64,000 bases of DNA from Cellulomonas shaoxiangyii (lineage in GTDB: Bacteria; Actinomycetota; Actinomycetes; Actinomycetales; Cellulomonadaceae): contig NZ_CP039291.1 in assembly GCF_004798685.1 (NCBI RefSeq), forward strand, positions 744,001-808,000. The letters run 5' to 3'. The notes under the pieces are model-generated. The model did not search any database and was not told the origin of the DNA. It saw only the letters and a program-made list of their open reading frames with translations. Below, in pieces: positions 35,090-42,973 of this stretch. Every line of letters begins with the position of its first letter. The stretch's first letter is position 1. A program made the position numbers and the translations under genes.

Positions 35090-35107
35090 TCGATGCGTTT
35101 GCATCGA
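35090..35107. promoter_or_regulatory. Palindrome upstream of the LLM monooxygenase gene
   Basis: TCGATGC (35090-35096), spacer GTTT, GCATCGA (35101-35107): perfect 7-4-7 inverted repeat in an AT-richer patch. A likely operator for the monooxygenase/reductase operon; no regulator gene adjoins it. Confidence 0.5.
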
Positions 35108-35137
35108 ACACCGCGCTCAACCGTGCCGCGCCCGACG

Positions 35138-35386
35138 CTATTCCGTGGTCTTCCCCGGCCCCGGCGTCGGTGTCGGCGGCGGTGTCGGCCCGTCGGTCGC
35201 CCACGTGCGGGTCGTCACGGTCGTCGTCACGTCGTCGGTGTCCGTCAGCACCGCGCTGGTGCTCCCGACGGCCGGCGTGACGGCCGCGGCGGCGGCGACG
35301 AGCAGCGCGACGGTCAGGCGCACCCACGTGCCGGCCCCGGTCGCGCCCGCGGGGGCGGGGCGTGCGTCAGTCGAGGAGGAGCGCAT
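35138..35386 (-). CDS. Very small SipW-dependent-type secreted protein
   Basis: An 82-residue protein. A hydrophobic segment (VRLTVALLVAAAAAV, about residues 21-36) leads to STSAVLTDTDDVTTTV, which resembles the signal and start of TasA/camelysin-type proteins that are processed by SipW peptidases. The C-terminus is a Pro/Thr run. Its start overlaps the end of the signal peptidase gene by 20 bases, so co-expression is likely. Too short to contain the full TasA domain; possibly a minor subunit or a remnant. Confidence 0.65.
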   Translation of the reverse strand: MRSSSTDARPAPAGATGAGTWVRLTVALLVAAAAAVTPAVGSTSAVLTDTDDVTTTVTTRTWATDGPTPPPTPTPGPGKTTE

Positions 35387-36086
35387 CGACCCTCCTGTCG
35401 TCCGCCGTGCGCCGGCCCCCGCGGGTGCGGCGTCGGCGTCGCGCGTCGAGCACGGAGAGCACCTCCAGGGTGGCGAGCGCGAGCAGGGGCGGCACCAGCA
35501 TGACGGCGCGCCCGGCCGACGAGGTCGCCCAGACCAGCGTGTCGCCCCACCCGTGGTGCACCCGCAGCAGCACGCCGCGCACGCGCTCCAGGGGCGTCGC
35601 GTTCGGGTCCGGCTCGGGGTTCGCGTCGCCCTGCGTGCGCAGGTACGGCTGCAGGACCGGCTCGCCGGACCCGTCCAGGACCGGCTCCATCCGCCCCGTG
35701 CCGTCGTCCTGCATGGCCGGCAGGCGGTGCAGGGACACGATCCGGTGGGTCACGAGCGACGTGCCCCCCACGGGCTGGAACGTCACGATGAGGCCCGGCT
35801 TCAGCTCCGACGCGTCCCGCACCGAGCGCAGCACGACGACGTCGCCCTCGACGAACCGCGGCGCCATCGACCCCGACGTCACCACCAGCAGGCGCTCGCC
35901 CTGGAGCTGGTACCAGGACGGGACGAGCAGCGTGACGGCGTACGCGAGGACGCCGCCGACGACGACCGTCCAGAGCAGCGCGGACACGGCCTGCCGCACG
36001 CGCCGGTCGCGGCCCGCCGTGGGCACGTCGGGGCGCGCGGCCCGTCGCTCGACGAAGGGCTCTGCGTCCGGTCGCTGCGTCCTCAT
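35367..36086 (-). CDS. sipW: Signal peptidase I, SipW (ER-type)
   Basis: A 239-residue membrane peptidase. The nucleophile Ser is in VVTSGSMAPRF and the partner residue is His in VTHRIVS, the Ser-His arrangement of ER-type/SipW enzymes rather than Ser-Lys. Hydrophobic segments lie near residues 33-55 and 190-215. It should process the two flanking SipW-dependent-type proteins at the membrane. A Pro/Asp-rich insertion (about 130-165) lies in the catalytic domain. Confidence 0.88.
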   Translation of the reverse strand: MRTQRPDAEPFVERRAARPDVPTAGRDRRVRQAVSALLWTVVVGGVLAYAVTLLVPSWYQLQGERLLVVTSGSMAPRFVEGDVVVLRSVRDASELKPGLIVTFQPVGGTSLVTHRIVSLHRLPAMQDDGTGRMEPVLDGSGEPVLQPYLRTQGDANPEPDPNATPLERVRGVLLRVHHGWGDTLVWATSSAGRAVMLVPPLLALATLEVLSVLDARRRRRTRGGRRTADDRRVDALLLD

Positions 36087-36135
36087 CAGCCCGACGTCCT
36101 CACCACCCCGGCGTCCTCGTCCCCGCGGGGAGAGG

Positions 36136-36819
36136 TCAGGAGTTGTTGACGGTCTGCTCGGAGTCGAGGCGGAACGTCAGGTCGGCGGCGGTGTTCTGGT
36201 AGGTGTTCCCCGCGTCCCGCGACATGTCGACGCGCACGCACAGCGTCTCGGCGCCGTTCACGCCCGCGAGCACGCGGTCGCCGGTCTGGGGGCCGGTCGC
36301 CGGGTCGCCCACGACGGGGGCGAACACGTCGGGGGTGGACGGCAGGCCGAACTCCGCCGCCGCGGTCGCGGTGTCGCCGAGCGCGGTCCCGGCGGCGGTG
36401 CTCTCGAGCGTGCACGTCGCGTCGGCGTACACGCGTGCGCGCAGCTGCCCGCGCAGGTCGCCCGTGCCGGCGGTCCCCGTGCTCGGCGTCGCGCTGCTGG
36501 ACGTCAGGCTCACGGCGTAGCGCAGCTCGAGCGAGCCCGCGTTGGTGACCTGCACGGGTGCGACCACGGAGCCGCCGGGAGCCAGGCCCCCGACCGGCAG
36601 GGCGAACTCCGCGCCCGTGGCACCGAGCACGAGGGTGCCCGTGCTGATCCGGCCGGTGAGCGCGTCCTGGTCCGTGAAGAGGGCGGAGGTCGTCAGCGAC
36701 GTCACGCCGACCACGGCCAGCGCCAGGATGGAGCCCGTGGCCCACGCGCGGCGGCGGCGCGCGGCGTCCTCGCGCGAGGGCGCCGGGTCGATCATCTCCT
36801 CGAGCAGCTCGTCCATCAT
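36136..36819 (-). CDS. SipW-dependent-type secreted protein, TasA-like
   Basis: A 227-residue exported protein. A charged N-terminus (to ~25) precedes the signal region ATGSILALAVVGVTSLTTSALFTDQDALTG, which matches the SipW-dependent signal pattern with the F(T/S)D motif after cleavage. The rest is beta-rich and Thr/Ala/Gly-rich, as in TasA/camelysin surface or fibre proteins. It lies 49 bases upstream of sipW, its likely processing enzyme. Two adjacent ATGs (36819, 36816) could start it. Confidence 0.82.
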   Translation of the reverse strand: MMDELLEEMIDPAPSREDAARRRRAWATGSILALAVVGVTSLTTSALFTDQDALTGRISTGTLVLGATGAEFALPVGGLAPGGSVVAPVQVTNAGSLELRYAVSLTSSSATPSTGTAGTGDLRGQLRARVYADATCTLESTAAGTALGDTATAAAEFGLPSTPDVFAPVVGDPATGPQTGDRVLAGVNGAETLCVRVDMSRDAGNTYQNTAADLTFRLDSEQTVNNS

Positions 36820-36935
36820 GGTCGCGCGTCCCCTCCCGGGTGCCGGTGCGGCGGTGTGCCTGCCGGCGGGTAGACCTCACCTTGTCGGTCCTCATCGGCC
36901 GGCACGGCGCGCACCTTGAGCCGGTCGTGCAGGAT

Positions 36936-39041
36936 TCACCCGATGGGGTGAAGCACCGGGTGGTCGCCGCGGGCCGCACCACCCGGTGGGTGCACCTCGT
37001 GGGCCGGTCCGGGCCGGGCCCACAGGTACCCCTGGGCCTGGTCGACGCCCAGGCGCTGGAGCGTGCGGGCCGTGACCTCGTCCTCGACGCCCTCGGCCAC
37101 GACGCGCAGGCCGAACGAGTGCGCGAGGTCGACCATCGCCTGCACGACCAGCTCCGAGCCCTCGCGCTCGCCGTCGCCGAGGTCGGCCACGAACACCCGG
37201 TCGATCTTGAGCTCGGCGACGGGCAGGTCCCGCAGCTGGGAGATCGACGTCGTCCCCGTGCCGAAGTCGTCGATGGCGACCCGCACGCCGAGCGCTCCGA
37301 GGCGCTCGAGCACCGGGACGACCCGCGAGCGGTCGGCGACGAGCGCCGTCTCCGTGATCTCGACCTCCAGCAGGTCCGGCCGGACCCCGTGCCGCGCGAG
37401 CAGCTCCTCGATGGTGTCGACGACCTCGGGGTCCGCGACGTCGTGGGCCGACAGGTTCACGGCCACGGGCACCGCCGTGCCGTCGGCCGACCACTGCGCG
37501 AGCTGGCGGACGGCGGCGTCGAGCGCGAACGTCGTGAGGCGGTGGATGAGCCCGGACTGCTCGGCGAGCGGCACGAACGTGCCCGGGCCGACGAGCCCGC
37601 GCGTGGGGTGGTGCCAGCGCATCAGCGCCTCCAGCCCGACCGTGCGCTCCGAGGCCAGCTCGATCTTCGGCTGGTAGTGCATCTCCAGCTGGCTGGCGCC
37701 GGGGCCGCCGTCGGCCCCGCGGCCGGCGCCCTCGCGCGCGCGGGCCGCCTCGTGCTCCTCGAGCGCGGCGTGCAGCTCGCCCATGAGCACGAGGCGTGCG
37801 GGCGAGGAGTCGTCGGCGCCGGGGGAGTACACCGCGACGCCCGAGCGCTGGTGCTTGGCCGCGTACATGGCGATGTCCGCGGTGCGCATGAGCGACGACG
37901 GGTCCTCGGCGTGGTCCGGCAGGCACGCGACGCCGACGGACGTGTCGACGTGCAGCGCGAGGTCGCCCAGCTCGAACGGCGCCGAGAAGAGGCCGCGCAC
38001 CCGCTGCGCCAGGCGCTCGGCGTTCGCGACCGAGCGCACGTCCGGCAGCAGGATCGCGAACTCGTCGCCACCGAGCCGGGCGACGACGTCGTCGTCGCGC
38101 AGCGCGTTGCGCAGCCGCGCCGCCACGAGCTCGAGCAGCGCGTCGCCGTGGTCGTGCCCGAGCGTGTCGTTGATGTCCTTGAACCGGTCGATGTCGAGCA
38201 GGATCAGCCCGACGCGCGAGTGGTCCTCGCGCGCGTCGCGCACCGCGCGCTGCATCTGCTCGGTGAGCAGGCGCCGGTTCGGCAGGCCCGTGAGGGAGTC
38301 CAGCATCGCCAGGCGCGCGTTCTCGAGCGCCGCCGTGCGCAGGCGCCGCGACGTCGAGTGCACGATCTGGAAGAGCAGCAGCCACAGCACCACGAGGCTG
38401 CCCGCGACGACGAGCGCCACCGTGCGGACGGTGTCCGTGAGCGTCTGCTGCGTGCGCGTGTGGTCGAGCATGACCTCCGCGACGCCGACGGGCAGGTCGG
38501 CCGTCCCGTCGGTGGCGGTGCCGGCCGGGAGGGCGCCGCCGGCGGCCGTGCCGGACGGGAGGACCGGCACGTAGACGTCGAGGACCGTGCCCCTCTGCGT
38601 CGCCTCCGTCGGGTCCGTCGCGGCGCCACCCTCCCGCACGTCGGACTGCACCACGGCGTGCGGCGCGCGGCTCCGGAAGACCTCCTCGAACCGCTGCGTG
38701 TGCGCCAGCCCGGTGCCCGCGTCGCGCGAGGAGTACATGAGCCGGCCGTCGGTGCTCCACAGGCGCAGCTCGACGAGCTCGGACCCGAACCCGGCCGTCG
38801 CCGCCGCCACCGCCGCCTGGTCCTGCTCGGGCAGGACGCCGGTCACGTACGCGCCCGCGGGCGTGACGCCCGCCGCGTAGGCCGCGACCGTGACCGCCAG
38901 GCCGGTGCCGTCGCGCACCGACTGCTCGCGCATCTGCGAGGACGTGACGAGGACCAGCGCGGCGCCGACGACGGCCATGCCGACGAGGCTCACGACCGCG
39001 AACCGGCGCGTGAGGCTCGGACGACGTCGACTGGCGGGCAC
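36936..39041 (-). CDS. Membrane GGDEF-EAL cyclic-di-GMP protein
   Basis: About 701 residues. Two membrane helices (about 15-35 and 190-215) flank an extracytoplasmic sensor region. A GGDEF domain has intact GGDEF and an upstream RDDD inhibitory site five residues before it. The EAL domain has EALMRW, the NLS motif, EITET, IDDFGTG, ELKIDRVF and AEGVE, so both cyclase and phosphodiesterase sites look competent. It would make and/or break c-di-GMP in response to an external signal. The GTG at 39041 has GAGG five bases upstream; a GTG at 39047 is also in frame. Confidence 0.92.
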   Translation of the reverse strand: MPASRRRPSLTRRFAVVSLVGMAVVGAALVLVTSSQMREQSVRDGTGLAVTVAAYAAGVTPAGAYVTGVLPEQDQAAVAAATAGFGSELVELRLWSTDGRLMYSSRDAGTGLAHTQRFEEVFRSRAPHAVVQSDVREGGAATDPTEATQRGTVLDVYVPVLPSGTAAGGALPAGTATDGTADLPVGVAEVMLDHTRTQQTLTDTVRTVALVVAGSLVVLWLLLFQIVHSTSRRLRTAALENARLAMLDSLTGLPNRRLLTEQMQRAVRDAREDHSRVGLILLDIDRFKDINDTLGHDHGDALLELVAARLRNALRDDDVVARLGGDEFAILLPDVRSVANAERLAQRVRGLFSAPFELGDLALHVDTSVGVACLPDHAEDPSSLMRTADIAMYAAKHQRSGVAVYSPGADDSSPARLVLMGELHAALEEHEAARAREGAGRGADGGPGASQLEMHYQPKIELASERTVGLEALMRWHHPTRGLVGPGTFVPLAEQSGLIHRLTTFALDAAVRQLAQWSADGTAVPVAVNLSAHDVADPEVVDTIEELLARHGVRPDLLEVEITETALVADRSRVVPVLERLGALGVRVAIDDFGTGTTSISQLRDLPVAELKIDRVFVADLGDGEREGSELVVQAMVDLAHSFGLRVVAEGVEDEVTARTLQRLGVDQAQGYLWARPGPAHEVHPPGGAARGDHPVLHPIG

Positions 39042-39158
39042 GTGCACCTCGTGGCTGGGGGCGACCCGGGGGCGGAGACCTCGCGGTCAGCGTAGGTCGT
39101 CGGCGCTCGCGTGCACGACACGGTGCCCGCCGCGGCGCGTCGGTGCGGTCGACGGCCC

Positions 39159-39228
39159 CGCCGGGAACGCCCGCCGGGAACGCTCGCCGGGAACGCTCGC
39201 CGGGAACGCCCGGCGTCCCGCCGGTGTT
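39159..39228 (+). promoter_or_regulatory. SigR/SigH-like msrB promoter within a four-copy repeat
   Basis: Four tandem 13-bp units (CGCCGGGAACGCY) fill 39159-39210, each with a GGGAAC box. The last box GGAAC (39203-39207) lies exactly 18 bases before GTT (39226-39228), matching the GGAAT-N18-GTT consensus of actinobacterial SigR/SigH redox-stress sigma factors. Transcription would begin about 25-30 bases before the msrB GTG. Confidence 0.6.
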
Positions 39229-39261
39229 GTCGCTGTCGACCGAGGGAAGAAGGAGGACGAC

Positions 39262-39681
39262 GTGGGTTACCCCGTCCAGAAGACCGACGAGCAGTGGGCG
39301 CTCGAGCTCGAGCCGCAGGAGTTCGCGGTGCTGCGCCGCGCGGGCACGGAGCGCGCGTGGACCGGTGAGCTGCTCGACGAGAAGCGCGATGGCGTGTACC
39401 GCTGTCGCGCGTGCCGCAACGAGCTGTTCCGGTCCGACACGAAGTTCGACTCGCACTGCGGGTGGCCGAGCTTCTTCTCGCCGCTCGCGGGCGACCGCGT
39501 GGAGCTGGTGGAGGACCGCAGCCACGGCATGGTCCGCACCGAGGTGCGCTGCGCCGGCTGCGGCTCCCACCTGGGGCACGTCTTCGACGACGCCCCCCAG
39601 ACGCCGACCGGTGACCGCTTCTGCATGAACTCCGTCAGCCTCGCGTTCGAGCCCTCCGCAGAGGCCGACGCGCGCGCCTGA
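39262..39681 (+). CDS. msrB: Peptide-methionine (R)-S-oxide reductase
   Basis: A 139-residue MsrB. Zinc ligands are Cys48/Cys51 (CRAC) and Cys97/Cys100 (CAGC), the catalytic cysteine is Cys121 in RFCMNSVSL, and Cys66 (HCGWPS) can act as resolving cysteine. It repairs methionine R-sulfoxide in proteins. AGGAGG precedes the GTG start at 39262. The upstream SigR/SigH-like promoter fits induction by oxidative stress. Confidence 0.95.
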   Translation: MGYPVQKTDEQWALELEPQEFAVLRRAGTERAWTGELLDEKRDGVYRCRACRNELFRSDTKFDSHCGWPSFFSPLAGDRVELVEDRSHGMVRTEVRCAGCGSHLGHVFDDAPQTPTGDRFCMNSVSLAFEPSAEADARA

Positions 39682-39767
39682 CGACACGCCGCGGACACGC
39701 CGCGCGCCGACGAACTGCCTGGTGCAGGTGACTGAAGTCGTGCGCGCGGCGTGCCGATAATGACGGC

Positions 39768-40520
39768 GTGGAGGAGGCCCTGACAGTCCGGCGATGGCGG
39801 CGGTACGGCGCCGACCGCCTGTTCGTGACGCACGAGACCGGGGGCCGCGTGGGCTCCGTCGACCTGCAGTCCGGCGAGGTCGTCGCGGACGACCCGGTCC
39901 TCGAGGCCGGTCTGCGCCGGGCCGCCCAGGAGTACCTGCGTGCCGACCTGGCGGAGCTGGTGCTCCCGCTGCGCGCCACCGGCTCGCTGGACGCCCTCGA
40001 CGAGGCCGGGCTCGACGCCTGGCTGGGGGCCGACCGCGCGCGCGGCGAGCGCGGCAGCCCGCTGGGCGTGCGCCTCGACCGGCTGGCCGAGATCGGCTGG
40101 CAGACCGTGCACGACGTGCCGCTCGGCCGCCAGGGCACGGTCCTCGAGCACCTGCTCATCGGCCCGGGCGGCCTGTTCACGATCTCCGAGCGCCGCCACC
40201 CCGGCAGCCGTGTCCGCGTCGAGGCGCGCACGATGCACGTCGACGGCCGGTCCGTGACCCACCTGCGCGACGCCCGCCTCGAGGCGGGGCGCGTGCAGGG
40301 GCTGCTGCAGTCGGCGGGCTGCGCCGGCGTGAGCGTGCGTGCCGTCCTCGTGGTCACCGGCGAGCTCGAGCTGGACCCGCAGCACCCGCCGCAGGACGCG
40401 ATGGTCGTCGCGAAGCACGCGGTGCCGAACGTCTTCCGTCTGCTGCCGCAGCGCCTCGACGAGGCGCGCGTGCACGCGTACGCGCAGGTCGCCCGGCGCC
40501 GCACGACCTGGGCCCGCTGA
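39768..40520 (+). CDS. NERD-domain protein
   Basis: A 250-residue cytoplasmic protein. Residues from about 105 (IGWQTVHDVPLGRQGTVLEH, LLIGPGGLFTISERRHPGS, RLEAGRVQGLLQ) match the nuclease-related NERD domain, though the usual Asp/Lys pattern is only partly kept (ISERRHP in place of IDTK). The N-terminal ~90 residues are not recognised. Function is unknown. The GTG at 39768 is the first start after a long stem (arms 39696-39707 and 39742-39753) that may end msrB transcription. Confidence 0.7.
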   Translation: MEEALTVRRWRRYGADRLFVTHETGGRVGSVDLQSGEVVADDPVLEAGLRRAAQEYLRADLAELVLPLRATGSLDALDEAGLDAWLGADRARGERGSPLGVRLDRLAEIGWQTVHDVPLGRQGTVLEHLLIGPGGLFTISERRHPGSRVRVEARTMHVDGRSVTHLRDARLEAGRVQGLLQSAGCAGVSVRAVLVVTGELELDPQHPPQDAMVVAKHAVPNVFRLLPQRLDEARVHAYAQVARRRTTWAR

Positions 40521-40597
40521 CGGCGCACGGACGGACGGCACGCGCCGACCGCGACGCGGTGCTCCGCCGGCCCGGGCCCCTGCGCGAGGATGGGCCC

Positions 40598-41068
40598 ATG
40601 AGCGACGACCCCGTGCTGCGCCTCGAGCGCGAGCTCGGTCTGTTCATGCGCCGGGCGCGCGCGGCCGCGGCCGGTGTCTCCCGCGACGTGCACCCCGACC
40701 TGGACCCGTCGGCGTACTCGCTGATGTCCGCGGTCGCCGCCGACCCGGGCACGCGCGCGAGCGACCTCGCGGACCGGCTCGGGGTGGGCCGCGGGACGAT
40801 GTCGCGCCAGCTCGCCCGCCTGGAGCGGCTGGGCCTCGTGGCACGCGAGGCGGACCCGCGCGACTCGCGCAGCCACCCGCTGACGCTCACCGCCGAGGGT
40901 GCCCGGCGCCTCGCCGCGGCCCGGACGGCCCGGCGGGAGTGGTTCCGTGCCGCGCTCGGCAGCTGGGGGCCGCAGGAGCTCGAGGACCTCGCCGAGCAGC
41001 TCGCGAGGCTCAACACGGCGCTCGGCGAGCGTGCGCGCGCGACCGGCAGCGACACCCCCGGCGCCTGA
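40598..41068 (+). CDS. MarR-family transcriptional regulator
   Basis: A 156-residue winged-helix regulator: RASDLADRLGVGRGTMSRQLARLERLGLVAREADPRDSRSHPLTLT covers the DNA-recognition helix and wing. It converges with the MFS drug-efflux gene, whose promoter carries inverted repeats of a type MarR proteins use. It may repress that pump, but this is inference from position. Confidence 0.92.
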   Translation: MSDDPVLRLERELGLFMRRARAAAAGVSRDVHPDLDPSAYSLMSAVAADPGTRASDLADRLGVGRGTMSRQLARLERLGLVAREADPRDSRSHPLTLTAEGARRLAAARTARREWFRAALGSWGPQELEDLAEQLARLNTALGERARATGSDTPGA

Positions 41069-41125
41069 GACGTCGCCGGCGGGCGGCACCTGCCGGCGGG
41101 CGCGCACGCCCACGGGCGTCCGGGG

Positions 41126-42757
41126 TCAGGCGCTCGCGGCGCCGGACTCCTCGGCCTCGAGCCGCTGCTGGATGCCCGACCGGTTGCCGAGCGGCACCTC
41201 GCGCAGCAGCAGGACGGCCACGAGCGAGAGCAGCGCGATCGGTGCCGCGACGAGGAACACGTCGGCGACGCCCACGCCGAACGCGTGCTCGACGACGTGG
41301 CGCAGCGGGGCGGGCAGCGTGGCCACGTCCGGCAGGGTCGACGTGCTGCCGCCGAGCGCGCCGGGGTCGATGCCCTCCGCGCGCAGGCCGCCGACCATGA
41401 GGTCCTGCACCCGGTGCGAGAGCATCGCGCCGAGGGCCGAGACGCCGAGCGTGCCGCCCAGGGTGCGGAAGAACGCGACCGTCGCGGTGCCGGACCCGAC
41501 GTCCTGCACGGGCAGCGTGTTCTGCGCGGCGAGCACCAGGTTCTGCATGAGCATCCCGACGCCGGTGCCCAGCACGGCCATGTAGACGCCGAGCAGCCAG
41601 AACGACGTCGTCTCGTCGATCGTGCCCATGAGCGCGAGCCCGGCGACCAGCATCACGGAGCCGGCGATCATGAACTTCTTGTAGCGGCCCGTGCGCGAGA
41701 TGGCCCGGCCCGACCAGGTCGAGGCGAGGAACGTGCCGGCGACCATCGGGATCGTCAGGAGGCCGGACTCGGTGGGCGTGCGGCCGCGGGCCAGCTGGAG
41801 GTACTGGCTGAGGTAGACCTGCGAGCCGAACAGCGCGATGCCGACGGCGACGGACGCGACCACGGACAGCACGACGGTGCGGTCGCGGAAGAGGCGCAGC
41901 GGGATGATCGGCTCGGGGGCGCGGTGCTCGACGGCGATCGCCGCACCGAGCGCGACGAGCGAGCCGCCGACCATGGCGACCGTCTGCCACGACGCCCACG
42001 CGAACGACTCGCCGGCGAAGGTCACCCACAGCAGGAGCGTCGCGATGCCGGCGGACAGCAGGACGGCGCCGGCCCAGTCGATCTGCACGCGGCGCCTGCG
42101 CGTCGGGGGCAGGTGCAGCGTGCGCTGCAGCACGATGATCGCGGCGACGGCGAACGGCAGGCCGACGAAGAAGTTCCAGCGCCAGCCGGCCGCGTCGGTG
42201 ATGACGCCGCCCAGGAGCGGCCCGCCGACCATGCCGACGGCCATCACGGCGCCCATGAGGCCCATGTACCGGCCGCGCTCGCGGGGGCTGATGATGTCGG
42301 CGATGAGGACGGTGCCCAGGGCGGTCAGGCCGCCGGCGCCGATGCCCTGCACGGCGCGCATGCCGATGAGCATCTCGGTGCTCTGCGAGAAGCCGGCGAG
42401 AGCCGAGGACACGACGGAGATGGTGAGCGCCACCTGGACGAGCACCTTGCGGTTCGTCAGGTCGGCGAGCTTGCCCCAGATGGGCGTCGAGATCGTCGTC
42501 GTCAGCAGGGTGGCGGTGACGACCCAGGTGAAGGCGGACTGGGAGCCGTCCAGGTCGGTGATGATCCGCGGCAGGGACGTCGAGACGACGCTCGTCGCGA
42601 GGATCGAGACGAACATCCCCAGCAGGATGCCGGACAGGGCCTCGAGGACCTCGCGGTGGCTCATGGCCGGGCGGGCGTCGGCGACGGCGGGTGGGACGTC
42701 GCCGGGGTGCGCGGCGTCGCGCCGTCCGGTCGTGCGGGTGTCGGGCTGGGTACTCAC
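41126..42757 (-). CDS. MFS multidrug efflux pump, DHA2 (14-helix) family
   Basis: A 543-residue transporter with 14 predicted helices. Motif A is GKLADLTNRKVL, motif C appears around GMVGGPLLGGVITDAAGWRWNFFVGLPF, and motif B is MRAVQGIGAGG. These fix the EmrB/QacA type of proton-driven drug exporter. The start is a GTG at 42757. Operator-like repeats lie 90-140 bases upstream. Confidence 0.93.
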   Translation of the reverse strand: MSTQPDTRTTGRRDAAHPGDVPPAVADARPAMSHREVLEALSGILLGMFVSILATSVVSTSLPRIITDLDGSQSAFTWVVTATLLTTTISTPIWGKLADLTNRKVLVQVALTISVVSSALAGFSQSTEMLIGMRAVQGIGAGGLTALGTVLIADIISPRERGRYMGLMGAVMAVGMVGGPLLGGVITDAAGWRWNFFVGLPFAVAAIIVLQRTLHLPPTRRRRVQIDWAGAVLLSAGIATLLLWVTFAGESFAWASWQTVAMVGGSLVALGAAIAVEHRAPEPIIPLRLFRDRTVVLSVVASVAVGIALFGSQVYLSQYLQLARGRTPTESGLLTIPMVAGTFLASTWSGRAISRTGRYKKFMIAGSVMLVAGLALMGTIDETTSFWLLGVYMAVLGTGVGMLMQNLVLAAQNTLPVQDVGSGTATVAFFRTLGGTLGVSALGAMLSHRVQDLMVGGLRAEGIDPGALGGSTSTLPDVATLPAPLRHVVEHAFGVGVADVFLVAAPIALLSLVAVLLLREVPLGNRSGIQQRLEAEESGAASA

Positions 42758-42845
42758 GCAGGGTCTCGCTTCCGGGGCGTGCAGGGCGGGGGACCGGCGG
42801 CGTCGGCGGTCGTGATCGGTAGGGCGCCCGGAGGGGCGTCAGAAG

Positions 42846-42894
42846 GTTGCGTAGGGCAACTTTAAATCGGATCGTTACCTCGGGCAACCGTTGC
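42846..42894 (-). promoter_or_regulatory. Promoter of the DHA2 pump flanked by two GTTGC/GCAAC palindromes
   Basis: GTTGC-N5-GCAAC at 42846-42860 and GCAAC-N-GTTGC at 42884-42894 flank an AT-rich stretch containing TTTAAA. On the minus strand TTGCCC and TTAAAG, spaced by about 16 bases, could be the -35 and -10. Repressor binding at both sites would cover the promoter. Confidence 0.5.
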
Positions 42895-42914
42895 GGGGGT
42901 GAGGTTGTTCCTGG

Positions 42915-42964
42915 ACGCACGAGGGCCCGGTCACACCGCGTGGTGCGACCGGGCCCTCGTGCGT
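42915..42964. terminator. 18-bp-stem terminator after the sugar-porter gene
   Basis: Perfect arms ACGCACGAGGGCCCGGTC (42915-42932) and GACCGGGCCCTCGTGCGT (42947-42964) around a 14-base loop, ten bases past the sugar-porter stop on the minus strand. It also insulates the pump promoter. Confidence 0.85.
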
Positions 42965-42973
42965 GCGGGTGCG

